Assembly: GCA_012520845.1 (NCBI GenBank)
Contig: JAAYNL010000003.1
Span: 1 to 64,000, forward strand
DNA: 64,000 nucleotides
DNA from: Thermoplasmatales archaeon
GTDB lineage: Archaea; Thermoplasmatota; Thermoplasmata; Methanomassiliicoccales; Methanomethylophilaceae
Reading direction: 5' to 3'
In this document: positions 53,578 to 61,502 of the stretch, piece after piece
Numbering within the stretch: the first letter of the stretch is position 1
Layout of the letters: each line of letters opens with the position of its first letter
The notes under the pieces: generated by a model
Told to the model about the DNA's origin: nothing
Databases searched by the model: none
Seen by the model: only the letters and a program-made list of their open reading frames with translations
Program-made: the position numbers and the translations under genes

Positions 53578-54317
53578 ACATACCTCGAAAGAAACCCTAT
53601 TATCTCCCCGACCACGGATTGACGCGAACGTTCGGCCGAATAAGATTCTATCGCGGACCTAGCCGCGCCTTCGTCGCCGCGCATCTCCCTGGCAAACCCG
53701 ATCATGTTGGCCGTCGCCCTCGAAATCTCGTCGGATATCGGGACCGTGGCCACCCTCGACGTCCTGGACAGCGGGTTCAGGTCTATCGATATCACGGTCT
53801 TGCCCATGGCAACCAGGGCCTCCGCCCTGTCCCCATCCTCTATCGGCACCAGGATCGCGTCCGAAGAAAAGATGCCTTCGCGGGTGCATAGCGCCCTGTC
53901 CGATCCCAGACCAGGTATCCTGGCGTCCGGCTCGCGCCCCAGGACGTTCTCTGCGCCGAGCGACTCCAGGTAATCGATGAGCAGGGACATCCTCTCCTCC
54001 GTCCTGTGGAATATGTTCACCTCAATCTTCGAACCCGTCAGCTTCGCCAACTCAATCAGGTTGGGCGCGTCCAGGGCGGCGGCGTTGCCATTTACGCAGA
54101 CCACAGGGTTCTCCGCAAGAAGCAGGTGCGCGGCGGCGGCCCTTTCCGCCTCCAGGGACGCGGGGAGCGTCCTCTCGCCCATCATGTAGTCGAAGGCCTC
54201 GCCCCTCCCCTGGGAAACCAGCCCGGTCGGGGTCACGAGGCCGCGCCCGACCATCTCGGCCAGCCTCTCGCGCCTCATCAGCGATTCGTACCGCGGGTGG
54301 TTCTTCGGGACGGTCAC
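53574..54317 (-). CDS. 4-phosphopantoate--beta-alanine ligase (DUF137)
   Basis: A 247-aa protein of the archaeal phosphopantothenate synthetase family. NHPRYESLMRRERL, GRGEAFDYMMGE, AAAAHLLLAENPVVCVNGN and NIFHRTEERM are the family motifs. GTG 54317 gives the typical N-terminus; the frame opens up to 54413. It forms 4'-phosphopantothenate for coenzyme A. It is coupled to ahcY, and the trio shares a promoter region upstream. Confidence 0.88.
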   Translation of the reverse strand: MTVPKNHPRYESLMRRERLAEMVGRGLVTPTGLVSQGRGEAFDYMMGERTLPASLEAERAAAAHLLLAENPVVCVNGNAAALDAPNLIELAKLTGSKIEVNIFHRTEERMSLLIDYLESLGAENVLGREPDARIPGLGSDRALCTREGIFSSDAILVPIEDGDRAEALVAMGKTVISIDLNPLSRTSRVATVPISDEISRATANMIGFAREMRGDEGAARSAIESYSAERSRQSVVGEIIGFLSRYV

Positions 54318-54628
54318 GCCCGGGCCAATGGCTTGCCACGTTTTAGGGATATCGGCTTGTCGGGCGAAACATGCGCCGAATTGCATCAAGGGATTTCGAA
54401 ACGGCACACCCAATCGCCTGCCCTTTCGTCATTTTCAAAACCATGTTAAAAATTGTTTCCATAACGTTTCTGGCTTCCGCATACTTTAGTGTTTGGCGGT
54501 GTTTTACTTTAAGATTCGGCGGTGTTTTACTTTAAGGATTGGCGGAATTCAGTTGAAGCGTTTAATGACTGCCGGCAGGATGTCGACCATTACGCAACCT
54601 TAATTACTGATTCCCCGCTTGGAGGGGC
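54318..54628. other. gap with tandem repeat, between DUF137 and trmJ-like genes
   Basis: About 311 bases without a supportable gene. It contains the tandem repeat at 54495-54559 and AT-rich promoter-like DNA for divergent transcription. An in-frame extension of the DUF137 gene covers 54318-54413 but lacks family similarity. Confidence 0.5.
54495..54559. repeat. 23-bp-period tandem repeat
   Basis: A 19-bp perfect core recurs at 54495-54513 and 54518-54536, starting with GGCGGTGTTTTACTTTAAG, and a third decayed copy (GGCGGAATTCAGTTGAAG) lies at about 54541-54559. The period is 23 bp, about two helical turns, so the sites face one side of the DNA. Part of the core (CTTAAAGTAAA, reverse complement) also appears at 62979-62989 before another promoter. 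Confidence 0.7.
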
Positions 54629-55330
54629 GTGCTCGACGCCAGGATAGTGTTGGTGGAACCCAAATTCGAGGGGAACGTGGGCGCCGTCGCCCGTTCCATG
54701 ACCAACTTCGGCTTTTCCGAGCTCTACCTGGTAAACCCCTGCGAGATCGGCGACGACGCCTGGCGCAGGGCGAAGCACGGGTCCCACATCCTGGAATCCG
54801 CCGTGATCGTGGACACTTTCGAGGAAGCCGTCGAGGATTGCTTCTTCATCGCCGGGTCCAGCGGCAAGATCACCATGGGCGACAAGAATTACGCCCGGGT
54901 CCCAATATCGGCGGAAGGCTTCGCGGACAAAATGGACGGGTACGGGGAAAAGGTGGCCGTGGCCTTCGGCAGGGAGGACTACGGCCTGTACCAGGAGGAG
55001 CTGGAGAGGTGCGACGTCCTGGTCCACATACCCGCGGAGCGGAGCCACCCCACGCTGAACATCTCCCACGCCGCCGCCATCGTCATGTACGAGTTGCACG
55101 GGAAGGGGCTGAAGAGGCCCGCCCCCGCCGACCAGTCCGAGAAAGAGAGGATGTTTGGGTTCTTCGACGAGCTCCTCGCGGAGATCGACTACCCGGAGCA
55201 CCGCCGGGAGATCACGTCGCTGATGTTCAGGCGGATGATGGGCCGGTCGGTGCCGACGAAGTGGGAATACAACACGATAATGGGCGTATTCAAGGACGCG
55301 TCCAAGCTGATACGCGGGAAGGATCACTGA
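54629..55330 (+). CDS. SpoU-family RNA methyltransferase (TrmJ-like)
   Basis: A 233-aa SPOUT methyltransferase with VLVEPKFEGNVGAVARSMTNFG (N-terminal motif 1), AFGREDYGLYQEEL (motif 2) and PTLNISHAAAIVMYEL (motif 3). Length and C-terminal tail fit TrmJ, which 2'-O-methylates C32 of tRNA. Start GTG 54629. It converges on and overlaps by 7 bp the ribbon-helix-helix gene. Confidence 0.85.
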   Translation: MLDARIVLVEPKFEGNVGAVARSMTNFGFSELYLVNPCEIGDDAWRRAKHGSHILESAVIVDTFEEAVEDCFFIAGSSGKITMGDKNYARVPISAEGFADKMDGYGEKVAVAFGREDYGLYQEELERCDVLVHIPAERSHPTLNISHAAAIVMYELHGKGLKRPAPADQSEKERMFGFFDELLAEIDYPEHRREITSLMFRRMMGRSVPTKWEYNTIMGVFKDASKLIRGKDH

Positions 55331-55635
55331 TCTTCCTGTTTTTTGATGCGGTTCCTGGTGTACTCGCGAACGGCGTTGCGTATGGCGTCGTCCAGGGAGA
55401 CCGAGTCCCCCTCGTCGATCAGGTGCTGCAGGTCGTTGACGTTCCCCTTGGGCAGGTCGACGGTTATCTTGAGTATGTTCTCGGGGGTGAAGCGCGCCTC
55501 TATGAATTCGTCCACCGCCTTCCTCAGGACGTCGGAAAGGTTCTCGAACTCCCCGTCCTCGACGAGGCTCTGCAAAACGGCCAACGTCTCTTTGGACAAC
55601 CTTATCGAAACCCTGCCGCTGGATGGTGATGACAT
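55324..55635 (-). CDS. tandem ribbon-helix-helix DNA-binding protein
   Basis: A 103-aa protein from ATG 55635. Two RHH units follow one another: VSIRLSKETLAVLQSLVEDGEFENLSDVLRKAV (key strand SIRLS) at about 9-45, and LKITVDLPKGNVNDLQHLI...SLDDAIRNAVREY at about 54-95. A single chain could thus act as the dimer that a normal CopG/Arc protein needs. A TATA-like TTAAATAT lies about 30 nt upstream. Its target is unknown; no toxin is adjacent. Confidence 0.7.
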   Translation of the reverse strand: MSSPSSGRVSIRLSKETLAVLQSLVEDGEFENLSDVLRKAVDEFIEARFTPENILKITVDLPKGNVNDLQHLIDEGDSVSLDDAIRNAVREYTRNRIKKQEDQ

Positions 55636-55746
55636 GTTTCCGTCCCGTCCGTCGGACAATCGTCCGTAGGGATATTTAAGTATTGTATGACCGGGCCGAA
55701 AAAATATTGGCAATAAGGGGTTTGGCAGACAGCGTTTCCGGAAAGA

Positions 55747-56061
55747 TCATCCGAAAAGGGCGCTGAGGCCGGCCGCGGCCTCCTCTTCGCTGACCTCTTC
55801 CTCTTCCTCCTCCACCGCGGCTGCGGCGGCGGGGGCAGAGGCGTCGGCTGCGGCCGCCACGGGGGCGGCGGGGGCGGCGGACATCATGGAAGCGCTGGCT
55901 ATGGCTTCCTCGATGTTGACGCCCTCGAGGGATGCGGTCAGTGCCTTGACTTTGGCTGCGTCAGCCTCCACGCCCGCGGCCTTGAGGATCGCGATGATCG
56001 CGTCATCGGTGATCTCCTTGCCGGCGGAGTGAAGGACCATTGCACTGTAGATGTACTCCAT
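55747..56061 (-). CDS. ribosomal protein L12 (P1)
   Basis: A 104-aa acidic stalk protein: N-terminal dimerisation domain ([22 protein letters not shown]), Ala/Pro-rich hinge and charged [12 protein letters not shown] tail ending GLSALFG. It binds L10 and recruits translation factors. It is last in the L1-L10-L12 operon. Confidence 0.95.
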   Translation of the reverse strand: MEYIYSAMVLHSAGKEITDDAIIAILKAAGVEADAAKVKALTASLEGVNIEEAIASASMMSAAPAAPVAAAADASAPAAAAAVEEEEEEVSEEEAAAGLSALFG

Positions 56062-56074
56062 TCTATCCTTCTCC

Positions 56075-57082
56075 TTATCCAAACAATGACCCAAGGAAGG
56101 AGGCTGTCTCCTCCTCGCTGGGTTGGTCGTCTTTCTCGTCCTCCTCCTTCTCCTCGGCCTTCGCCTCGGGAGCCGCCGCCGGCGCGGGCGCGGCCGCCGC
56201 CTTGGACGCGGCCTTGGCCGCTATGGCGTCGGACGTGTAGCCCGCGGCGGCCGACAGGGCCACCATCTGGCTCTCCGCCTTGGAGAGGAGCAGTTCTATG
56301 CTGTCTTTGGTCGGTATCGCGGCGGACACCGCGAGGCCGAGGGCCTCGCCGTATGCCTTCGCTATGAGGCGCGGTACGGTTTCCACTGTGGGGAACGCGA
56401 TCGCGACGCCCAGGGCGAGGGCGTTGTAGCCTGCCGTGGCGAACATATCGTGGTAATAGTTCTCAGGGATGTCCAGGACCTCGGGGCCATATATGGTCCC
56501 GTCCTCGAAGGCGGACCTGAACCCAAGCCCGACGATCATCGGCAGGATCTCCAGCTTGGGGAGCATCTTCGCGATGTTCGCCGGGAAGGGCTCGCCCTCC
56601 TTGACGAGGGTCGTGTCCTTCCTGATAACTATCTTCCCGCCCTCGATGGCGGCGGGAAGGCCGATCTTCTGAAGCTCACCGATGATTGGGCCCGGCCCGA
56701 ACGGCGTGGGCCCCTTGGGGACCACGATGTCGTGGGGCGCGATTTCGCCCGCCTTGGCGGCGGCGGGGGTCATGGTCGCGTCCAGCTGCTTGAACAGCCT
56801 GAACGGGTTGAGGTCCGAGGTCACTATAGCGCACTGCCCGTGGATCTCCTCCTTGAGTCCCTCGATTCCAGGTTTGGACTTCGAGGCCTCGTCGAGGGCC
56901 AGGAGCATCAGGTTGTTCTTGGCCATCCTGACGGTCGCGTGGCCCCTGAGGGTCGCCCTCATGGACTGCAGCTGCGGACCCTGGATCCCGTGCATGTCGA
57001 CGACCGCCACGAGGGGGCTGTCGACCATGGACTGGACCATATCCTTCACCAGTTCCTTCTTCCAAGTTGCGACGTGTGCCAT
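56075..57082 (-). CDS. ribosomal protein L10 (P0)
   Basis: A 335-aa stalk base protein with an N-terminal rRNA-binding domain ([13 protein letters not shown]..., [16 protein letters not shown]) and a C-terminal helical spine that binds L12 dimers, ending in the same acidic-ALFG type tail ([12 protein letters not shown]) as L12. It lies 12 bp after L1. Confidence 0.96.
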   Translation of the reverse strand: MAHVATWKKELVKDMVQSMVDSPLVAVVDMHGIQGPQLQSMRATLRGHATVRMAKNNLMLLALDEASKSKPGIEGLKEEIHGQCAIVTSDLNPFRLFKQLDATMTPAAAKAGEIAPHDIVVPKGPTPFGPGPIIGELQKIGLPAAIEGGKIVIRKDTTLVKEGEPFPANIAKMLPKLEILPMIVGLGFRSAFEDGTIYGPEVLDIPENYYHDMFATAGYNALALGVAIAFPTVETVPRLIAKAYGEALGLAVSAAIPTKDSIELLLSKAESQMVALSAAAGYTSDAIAAKAASKAAAAPAPAAAPEAKAEEKEEDEKDDQPSEEETASFLGSLFG

Positions 57083-57094
57083 CCATGAACCTCC

Positions 57095-57733
57095 TCAGAA
57101 CAACCTCTCTGCCGGACCCATGGTGGTCTTGACGTACGTGGACGCGATGTTCATCTTGCCCTTCTCGAGCTTGGATTCGACGCGCTTCAGCACGGTGTCG
57201 ACGTTCTCGGCGATCTTGCTCGCCTCCATGTCGACGGTCCCCACGGGTACGTGGAATGTCTTCTTGTCCCTGGTCCTGACGGAAACAGTGTTGCGGAGGC
57301 CCTCGATCATGGGGGCCGGGTCCGCGCCGGGCGCGATGGGTTTGGGCATCTTGCCGCGGGGCCCGAGGACGATGCCCAACCTCTTGCCGACGACCGCCAT
57401 GAGCGGCGCCTCGGCGATGAAGTAGTCAACGTCCCCGGCCAGTTTCTTGGCCTGTTTCTTGTCGTCCGCGATCACCTGGAGCTCCTCCGGGGTGATCACC
57501 ACGTCGGCAACCTCCTTGGCCTTGTGTGCGAGTTCGCCACCACCAATCACGCAGACGCGGACCTTCCTCCCGCGGCCGTGGGGCAGGATTATATCATCCT
57601 GGATACGGTTCTTGGGAATGGTCAAGTCTATGTCCTTGAGATTGATGGCCAACTCAACCGTCTCGACAAAATTGCGCTTCTTGGCGCTTTCCAGCGCCTT
57701 CTGCACAGTTGCTACGGTTGACGGTTCTGCCAA
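57095..57733 (-). CDS. ribosomal protein L1
   Basis: A 212-aa L1 starting at TTG 57733 behind a GAGGAGG ribosome binding site. It contains KNRIQDDIILPHGRGRKVRVC and GKRLGIVLGPRGKMPKP. Archaeal L1 proteins are known to repress their own mRNA by binding a mimic of the 23S site, so the 50-nt leader could be an operator. First gene of the L1-L10-L12 operon. Confidence 0.95.
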   Translation of the reverse strand: MAEPSTVATVQKALESAKKRNFVETVELAINLKDIDLTIPKNRIQDDIILPHGRGRKVRVCVIGGGELAHKAKEVADVVITPEELQVIADDKKQAKKLAGDVDYFIAEAPLMAVVGKRLGIVLGPRGKMPKPIAPGADPAPMIEGLRNTVSVRTRDKKTFHVPVGTVDMEASKIAENVDTVLKRVESKLEKGKMNIASTYVKTTMGPAERLF

Positions 57734-57803
57734 TTCAATTCCTCCTCGTAGTGCGTGCGGGCCTTACGGCCCTCCTACAAGTAAGACACGCTAATAAGGC
57801 GGT

Positions 57804-57813
57804 CTTATTTAAA
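57804..57813 (-). promoter_or_regulatory. TATA box of the L1-L10-L12 operon
   Basis: TTTAAATAAG on the minus strand, about 70-80 nt before the L1 start. The intervening leader contains GGGCCGTAAGGCCC, able to form a short stem. Confidence 0.55.
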
Positions 57814-57892
57814 GGAAACGCATGGAAACGCAACGACCCAATCCTGAGCCGATTCTCATCCTCAAGACGATGAGCAGTGTTTTTCAACAACC

Positions 57893-57987
57893 TCCATCGG
57901 AATGGAAATCAAACCAGATTCCCAAATAGTTTCCATCGGAATGGAAACTAATCGATATTTTTCAACGGTTTCCATTGTAATGGAAAC
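57893..57987. repeat. three TTTCCAT-n-ATGGAAA palindromes at 39-bp period
   Basis: Dyads are centred at about 57899, 57938 and 57977: TCCATCGGAATGGA (57893-57906), GTTTCCATCGGAATGGAAAC (57929-57948) and GTTTCCATTGTAATGGAAAC (57968-57987). Spacing is exactly 39 bp. Related ATGGAAAC sequence also occurs once at 57822-57829. The remaining spacer sequence differs, apart from TTTTTCAAC before the first and third copies. Confidence 0.85.
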
Positions 57988-58164
57988 TGAACTTACTCGT
58001 AGAATAGCGTGTCGTGGTGCGAAAAATCGCATCTCCTCCCCCGGCGGTAGGAAACGACCTCCCCGAATTGTGCTGTCCACGGGTTCAATTTCAGCCGCAA
58101 CGGCATCACGCACAAAAACATCGTTGATTGGCTGTTGGAAGCCTGATCCGTGGGAAGGGTCGGG

Positions 58165-58189
58165 GCGCGCCGGGAAAGCCCCGGCGCGC
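58165..58189 (-). terminator. hairpin downstream of the L11 gene
   Basis: A 10-bp stem (58165-58174 with 58180-58189) and a 5-nt loop begin 11 nt after the L11 stop (minus strand). No long T-run follows. It probably helps end or stabilise the SecE-Spt5-L11 transcript. Confidence 0.55.
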
Positions 58190-58199
58190 GTAAGGGTTT

Positions 58200-58673
58200 T
58201 CAGACCAGCTGGTCGTCGTACATCCCGGCCTTGACGTCCTTCTGGAACGCCTTGGCCGCCTTGCCGTCGATGTGGACGCCCATTGTGACGCAGGCGCCGG
58301 CGACCTCGAGGACCCTCGCCTTGACGTCGACGCCCAGGAGGTCGTCCTTTTTCATCTCGGCAAGCCTCTTCGCCTGGTCAACGGTCATGTCGGCAACCTT
58401 GGTGGTGAGGGCGTTGTCGGAGCCCTTCTGCAGACCCAGCTCGCTCTTTATGAGCGCGGACATCGGCGGGGTGCCCACCTTGATGTCGAAGGATTTGTCG
58501 TCGGCGATTATCACCTTGACGGGCACCTTCATGCCGGAAAACGCCTTGGTCTTCTCATTGATGGCCGCTATGACCTGCCCTATGTTCACTCCCGCGGGGC
58601 CCAGGGCGGGGCCCAGGGGCGGACCGGCGGAGGCCTTGCCCCCGTCGACCAATGCCTCAACTACACTAGCCAT
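58200..58673 (-). CDS. ribosomal protein L11
   Basis: A 157-aa L11 with the classic GGKASAGPPLGPALGPAGVNIGQ motif and the C-terminal RNA-binding domain. It sits at the GTPase-associated centre. Start ATG 58673 is 2 bp after the Spt5 stop; an ATG 2 codons upstream (58679) is alternative. It ends the SecE-Spt5-L11 unit. Confidence 0.96.
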   Translation of the reverse strand: MASVVEALVDGGKASAGPPLGPALGPAGVNIGQVIAAINEKTKAFSGMKVPVKVIIADDKSFDIKVGTPPMSALIKSELGLQKGSDNALTTKVADMTVDQAKRLAEMKKDDLLGVDVKARVLEVAGACVTMGVHIDGKAAKAFQKDVKAGMYDDQLV

Positions 58674-58675
58674 TC

Positions 58676-59485
58676 TCACAACTCCTTTTCGATAACTCTC
58701 ACGCTGTCGCCTTTGACCGTGACCGGGATTGGGACCATCGCCTCGATGAGTTCCACGGTGATCTCCTCTTTGCTCTGCTCGATGCTTTGGACCCTGGCCT
58801 TCTCGCCCTTGAAGGGGCCGTCGATCAGCTCGACGAGGTCGCCCTCCACTATGCCCTCAACCGTGGATAGCGGGGTCAGGTACGGCGATATCTCCTCTAT
58901 GGAGGTCTCGCCGTCGATGAAGGACCTGGCCTTCCTGATGTCCCTCGTCTTCTCCCTCATGCGCTCCGTGTTCATGCCCTCGACGAACACGTAGCCGCGG
59001 AGGTTGTTGGGGCTCAGCATGGCGTAGATGTCCTTCTCGCCCTCGTCGGACTTGGACAGAAGGCTGTCTATGACGCTCCTCTCCTGGCCTATCTGGGTCT
59101 TGAGGATCATTATGGACTGGGTCGCGCGGGCGTTGAACGTCATGGAATCGCTCGCGCCGTCGGACGTCGCGACGACCTTGACCGTGACGGTGTCGCCGTA
59201 CCTCGCGCCGCCGGGGCAGATGATCTCGAGGAAAAGCTCCTTGGCCTCCTTGCCGGGAACGTCCACCTTGACCTCGGTCCTGCTCCTGTAGTTGTCCCAG
59301 AGTTCCCCGTGGGCGTCCGAGAAGGACACGAACCACTCGGGGGCCTCGTCCGGGTTGGGGCCCATGGCGATCTCGAAGGCGACGGTGGCCTTGTCCCCCT
59401 CGCACTCGATTTGGAGGGGCCATTTCACCGCGGCCCCCGCATGCACGTCCATGGGCACGTTCTCGCTTGTGATCGTTACGGGCAT
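58676..59485 (-). CDS. spt5: transcription elongation factor Spt5 (NusG) with Ig-like N-terminal extension
   Basis: A 269-aa protein. The conserved part is at the C-terminus: an NGN domain from about 124 (SIMILKTQIGQE...NLRGYVFVEG) and a KOW domain from about 212 (VEGDLVELIDGPFKGEKARV). The first 120 residues are an extra beta-rich region (WPLQIECEGDKATVAFEI, VDVPGKEAKELFLEIICPGGARYGD) that resembles NEW3/Ig-like domains usually found outside cells. Archaeal Spt5 is typically about 150 aa. It lies between secE and rpl11, the standard order. Confidence 0.9.
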   Translation of the reverse strand: MPVTITSENVPMDVHAGAAVKWPLQIECEGDKATVAFEIAMGPNPDEAPEWFVSFSDAHGELWDNYRSRTEVKVDVPGKEAKELFLEIICPGGARYGDTVTVKVVATSDGASDSMTFNARATQSIMILKTQIGQERSVIDSLLSKSDEGEKDIYAMLSPNNLRGYVFVEGMNTERMREKTRDIRKARSFIDGETSIEEISPYLTPLSTVEGIVEGDLVELIDGPFKGEKARVQSIEQSKEEITVELIEAMVPIPVTVKGDSVRVIEKEL

Positions 59486-59494
59486 CTCGATACC

Positions 59495-59713
59495 TCAGAA
59501 ATAGCCGGGCAGGTAGTTCATCAGCCACATGATGGCGAAGCCGAGCGCCCCCAGGAGAATGATGCCTATCCCGGTTATCGCGATGGTTTTCTTGTATTCG
59601 TCGGGGGTGGGCGTCCTGGCCATCTTCAGGATGCGGCCGTACTTGCCCTTGCCGATGTTGCGGAACCTGTTTTCCACCGATTCCTGGAGTCCGGAGAACT
59701 TGCCTGCGTCCAT
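59495..59713 (-). CDS. secE: preprotein translocase subunit SecE
   Basis: A 72-aa single-span protein (helix at about 45-66, IAITGIGIILLGALGFAIMW) with a cytosolic N-terminal amphipathic helix, as in archaeal SecE/Sec61 gamma. Its position before Spt5 and L11 is conserved. It lies 9 bp upstream of Spt5. Confidence 0.92.
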   Translation of the reverse strand: MDAGKFSGLQESVENRFRNIGKGKYGRILKMARTPTPDEYKKTIAITGIGIILLGALGFAIMWLMNYLPGYF

Positions 59714-59913
59714 GTCTATCTTCCCTTCGTTCCGCGCGTCCGCGCTGACATCTCGTTGCCACTAGGGCAATAAGATGTAATTAGGTCCCCTAGTCAGCAT
59801 TACCATTTTAAAGGTTTCCTTGGACAATCGTGCCATCCGCCGCGATGATGTTGTTATCGGAGCGGTTTTGCTGGGAAAAGGTTATCCGTGCCGGACCCCG
59901 ATTCATTGCGACA

Positions 59914-60936
59914 ATGCAATGCGAGGAAGGTGAGTGGAAGTATGCCGTGTACGGCTACGACACGAACAACATCGGCGACGACATACAGAGCGTCGCCTCA
60001 ATGAGGTTCCTGCCCAAAGTGGATTTCGTGATCGACAGAGAGAAGATACACAGGTTCCAAGGGCCAAGGTCCAAGGCCATACTGAACGCCTTCTACATAG
60101 ATTCCGCCAAACACTTTCCCCCGTCGGGGCAGATCGACCCGCTGCTCACGTCCATCCACGTGACCCCGAGCAGAAGGGATGCGTTCCTGAAGACGTCCAA
60201 GGACTATCTCGTCGAGCATGGCCCCGTGGGGTGCAGGGACCTCACTACCCTGGAATGGCTGGAGGACAACGGCGTACCCGCCTATTTCTCGGGATGCCTG
60301 ACGCTGACCCTGCAGCCCAACCCCGGCATCAAACGGAAGAACCACGTTCTGGCCGTCGACGTCGACGAGAAGACCGTGGAGGCCCTGAGGAAGAACACCG
60401 ACGCCCCGATATACACGCTGTCCCACTTCCTCGACGGGCCCTTCAGGCGGAGGTACGGGATGAGGGACCGGTTGAGGTTTGCCAAGATCCTGCTGTCCAT
60501 GTACAATTCCGCGAAATGCGTGATTTCCAGAAGGCTGCACGTAGCGTACCCCTCCCTGGCCATGGGCACGCCGACGCTTCTGCTGGACGCCGACACGGAG
60601 ACCTATCCCGGCAGGTTCGATGGCATGCTCGATTTCGTCAACCACATGTCGTCCGAGGAACTGCTCGCGGGGGCGTATGACCTGGATTCTCCCCCCGGCA
60701 ACCCCACCAGGCATTTGCGCTACAGAGAGGAATTAGTCAAGACCTGCTCCGGATTCACTGGGTACGACTCGCCCGTTTCCCCCGTCCCTGTATCCCATCT
60801 GCACGATCTGATCCCGATGGTTACCGGGGATACGGCCGACACCCGGGAAATCTACATCTCGGAGATGATCAAAAGGGCGGTCGGCAAAGTTGTGGACAGG
60901 TTTGTCCTCGGCAAGAGGGAACCCGACTACGAATGA
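59914..60936 (+). CDS. polysaccharide pyruvyl transferase family protein
   Basis: A 340-aa protein of the PF04230-like family: YGYDTNNIGDDIQSVASMRF near the start, EHGPVGCRDLTTLEWLE, PAYFSGCLTLTL and SRRLHVAYPSLAMGTP near the middle/C-terminus. Members add ketal pyruvate to glycans, and some act on other donors. I chose ATG 59914; the frame is open to 59830. It is alone on its strand after secE. Confidence 0.8.
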   Translation: MQCEEGEWKYAVYGYDTNNIGDDIQSVASMRFLPKVDFVIDREKIHRFQGPRSKAILNAFYIDSAKHFPPSGQIDPLLTSIHVTPSRRDAFLKTSKDYLVEHGPVGCRDLTTLEWLEDNGVPAYFSGCLTLTLQPNPGIKRKNHVLAVDVDEKTVEALRKNTDAPIYTLSHFLDGPFRRRYGMRDRLRFAKILLSMYNSAKCVISRRLHVAYPSLAMGTPTLLLDADTETYPGRFDGMLDFVNHMSSEELLAGAYDLDSPPGNPTRHLRYREELVKTCSGFTGYDSPVSPVPVSHLHDLIPMVTGDTADTREIYISEMIKRAVGKVVDRFVLGKREPDYE

Positions 60937-61029
60937 GGCGCGTCGCCTCCCGGGCCCCGCGGAGGGGTGCAACAGTCATTAAATACAGGGTCCTTATTTG
61001 GAACAGACTGTCCCCGGGAGGGCGATTTG

Positions 61030-61194
61030 ATGGAAGAACTTTTGTGCAACGTGGAAATTGTCAAGGACAACACCCTTTTCGTGGCGAGGATCCAGAGTGC
61101 CCTCGGCGGCGTGAGGGAATACAGCGCCGATAACTTCGAGGACCTCCTGGACCAGTTCGTCATCGACCTCCAAGAGGAGTTCGACACTTTCTGA
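61030..61194 (+). CDS. small conserved hypothetical acidic protein
   Basis: A 54-aa protein, MEELLCNVEIVK...QEEFDTF, with a beta-beta-alpha look and strong acidity. TATA-like CATTAAATAC lies about 45-55 nt upstream and GGGAGGGCG precedes the start. It is 11 bp before the UPF0147 gene. Function unknown; the upstream frame to 60967 is likely untranslated leader. Confidence 0.6.
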   Translation: MEELLCNVEIVKDNTLFVARIQSALGGVREYSADNFEDLLDQFVIDLQEEFDTF

Positions 61195-61205
61195 GAGGTG
61201 TTCCC

Positions 61206-61481
61206 TTGTCGAAGAACGTAGAGACAAAAATCAAGAAAATCGTCAGCGAGATGGAAGGCCGCCTCGGCAACGACCCCGGCATCCCCCGGAACATCAAGAG
61301 GAGCATCCAGGACGCCAGCGCCTACCTCCTCGACGCCTCTAAGGACACGGACCTGCGCGTCTCCGGCGCCATCAGCATACTCGCCGACGTCTCCAACGAC
61401 GTCAACATGCCCATGGACTCCTGGAGCACAATTATGCAGATCCTTTCCGAATTGGAAATCGTCCTCAAATCCCTCAACTGA
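61206..61481 (+). CDS. UPF0147 family protein
   Basis: A 91-aa helical protein of the archaeal UPF0147 family (AYLLDASKDTDLRVSGAISILADVSND; SELEIVLKSLN). Start TTG 61206 behind GAGAGGTG. Function unknown; the small upstream gene is probably co-transcribed. Confidence 0.85.
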   Translation: MSKNVETKIKKIVSEMEGRLGNDPGIPRNIKRSIQDASAYLLDASKDTDLRVSGAISILADVSNDVNMPMDSWSTIMQILSELEIVLKSLN

Positions 61482-61502
61482 GCCCGTTCGTCCCCGCGGG
61501 GG

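Larger units (their letters stand above)
57734..58199. other. repeat-bearing gap between L1 and L11 genes
   Basis: 466 bases between two ribosomal gene units on the same strand. It contains the L1 leader and promoter, three palindromes at 39-bp spacing (57893-57987) and the L11-side hairpin (58165-58189). Overlapping reading frames exist on both strands (83 and 110 codons) because the palindromes are frame-preserving, but none has a recognised family. I treat them as unproven. Confidence 0.5.

Noticed and set aside
55324-55635. Antitoxin of a type II toxin-antitoxin pair
   Set aside because: No small toxin gene lies next to it; neighbours are trmJ-like and L12.
57893-57987. CRISPR-like array (three palindromic repeats, 19-bp spacers)
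   Set aside because: Only three imperfect copies, spacers too short for CRISPR, and no cas gene or leader nearby.
57862-58113. 83-codon minus-strand frame with a 13-residue repeat between L1 and L11
   Set aside because: The opposite strand is open over the same palindromes, no ribosome binding site is clear and no family is known. I kept the DNA repeat as the feature.
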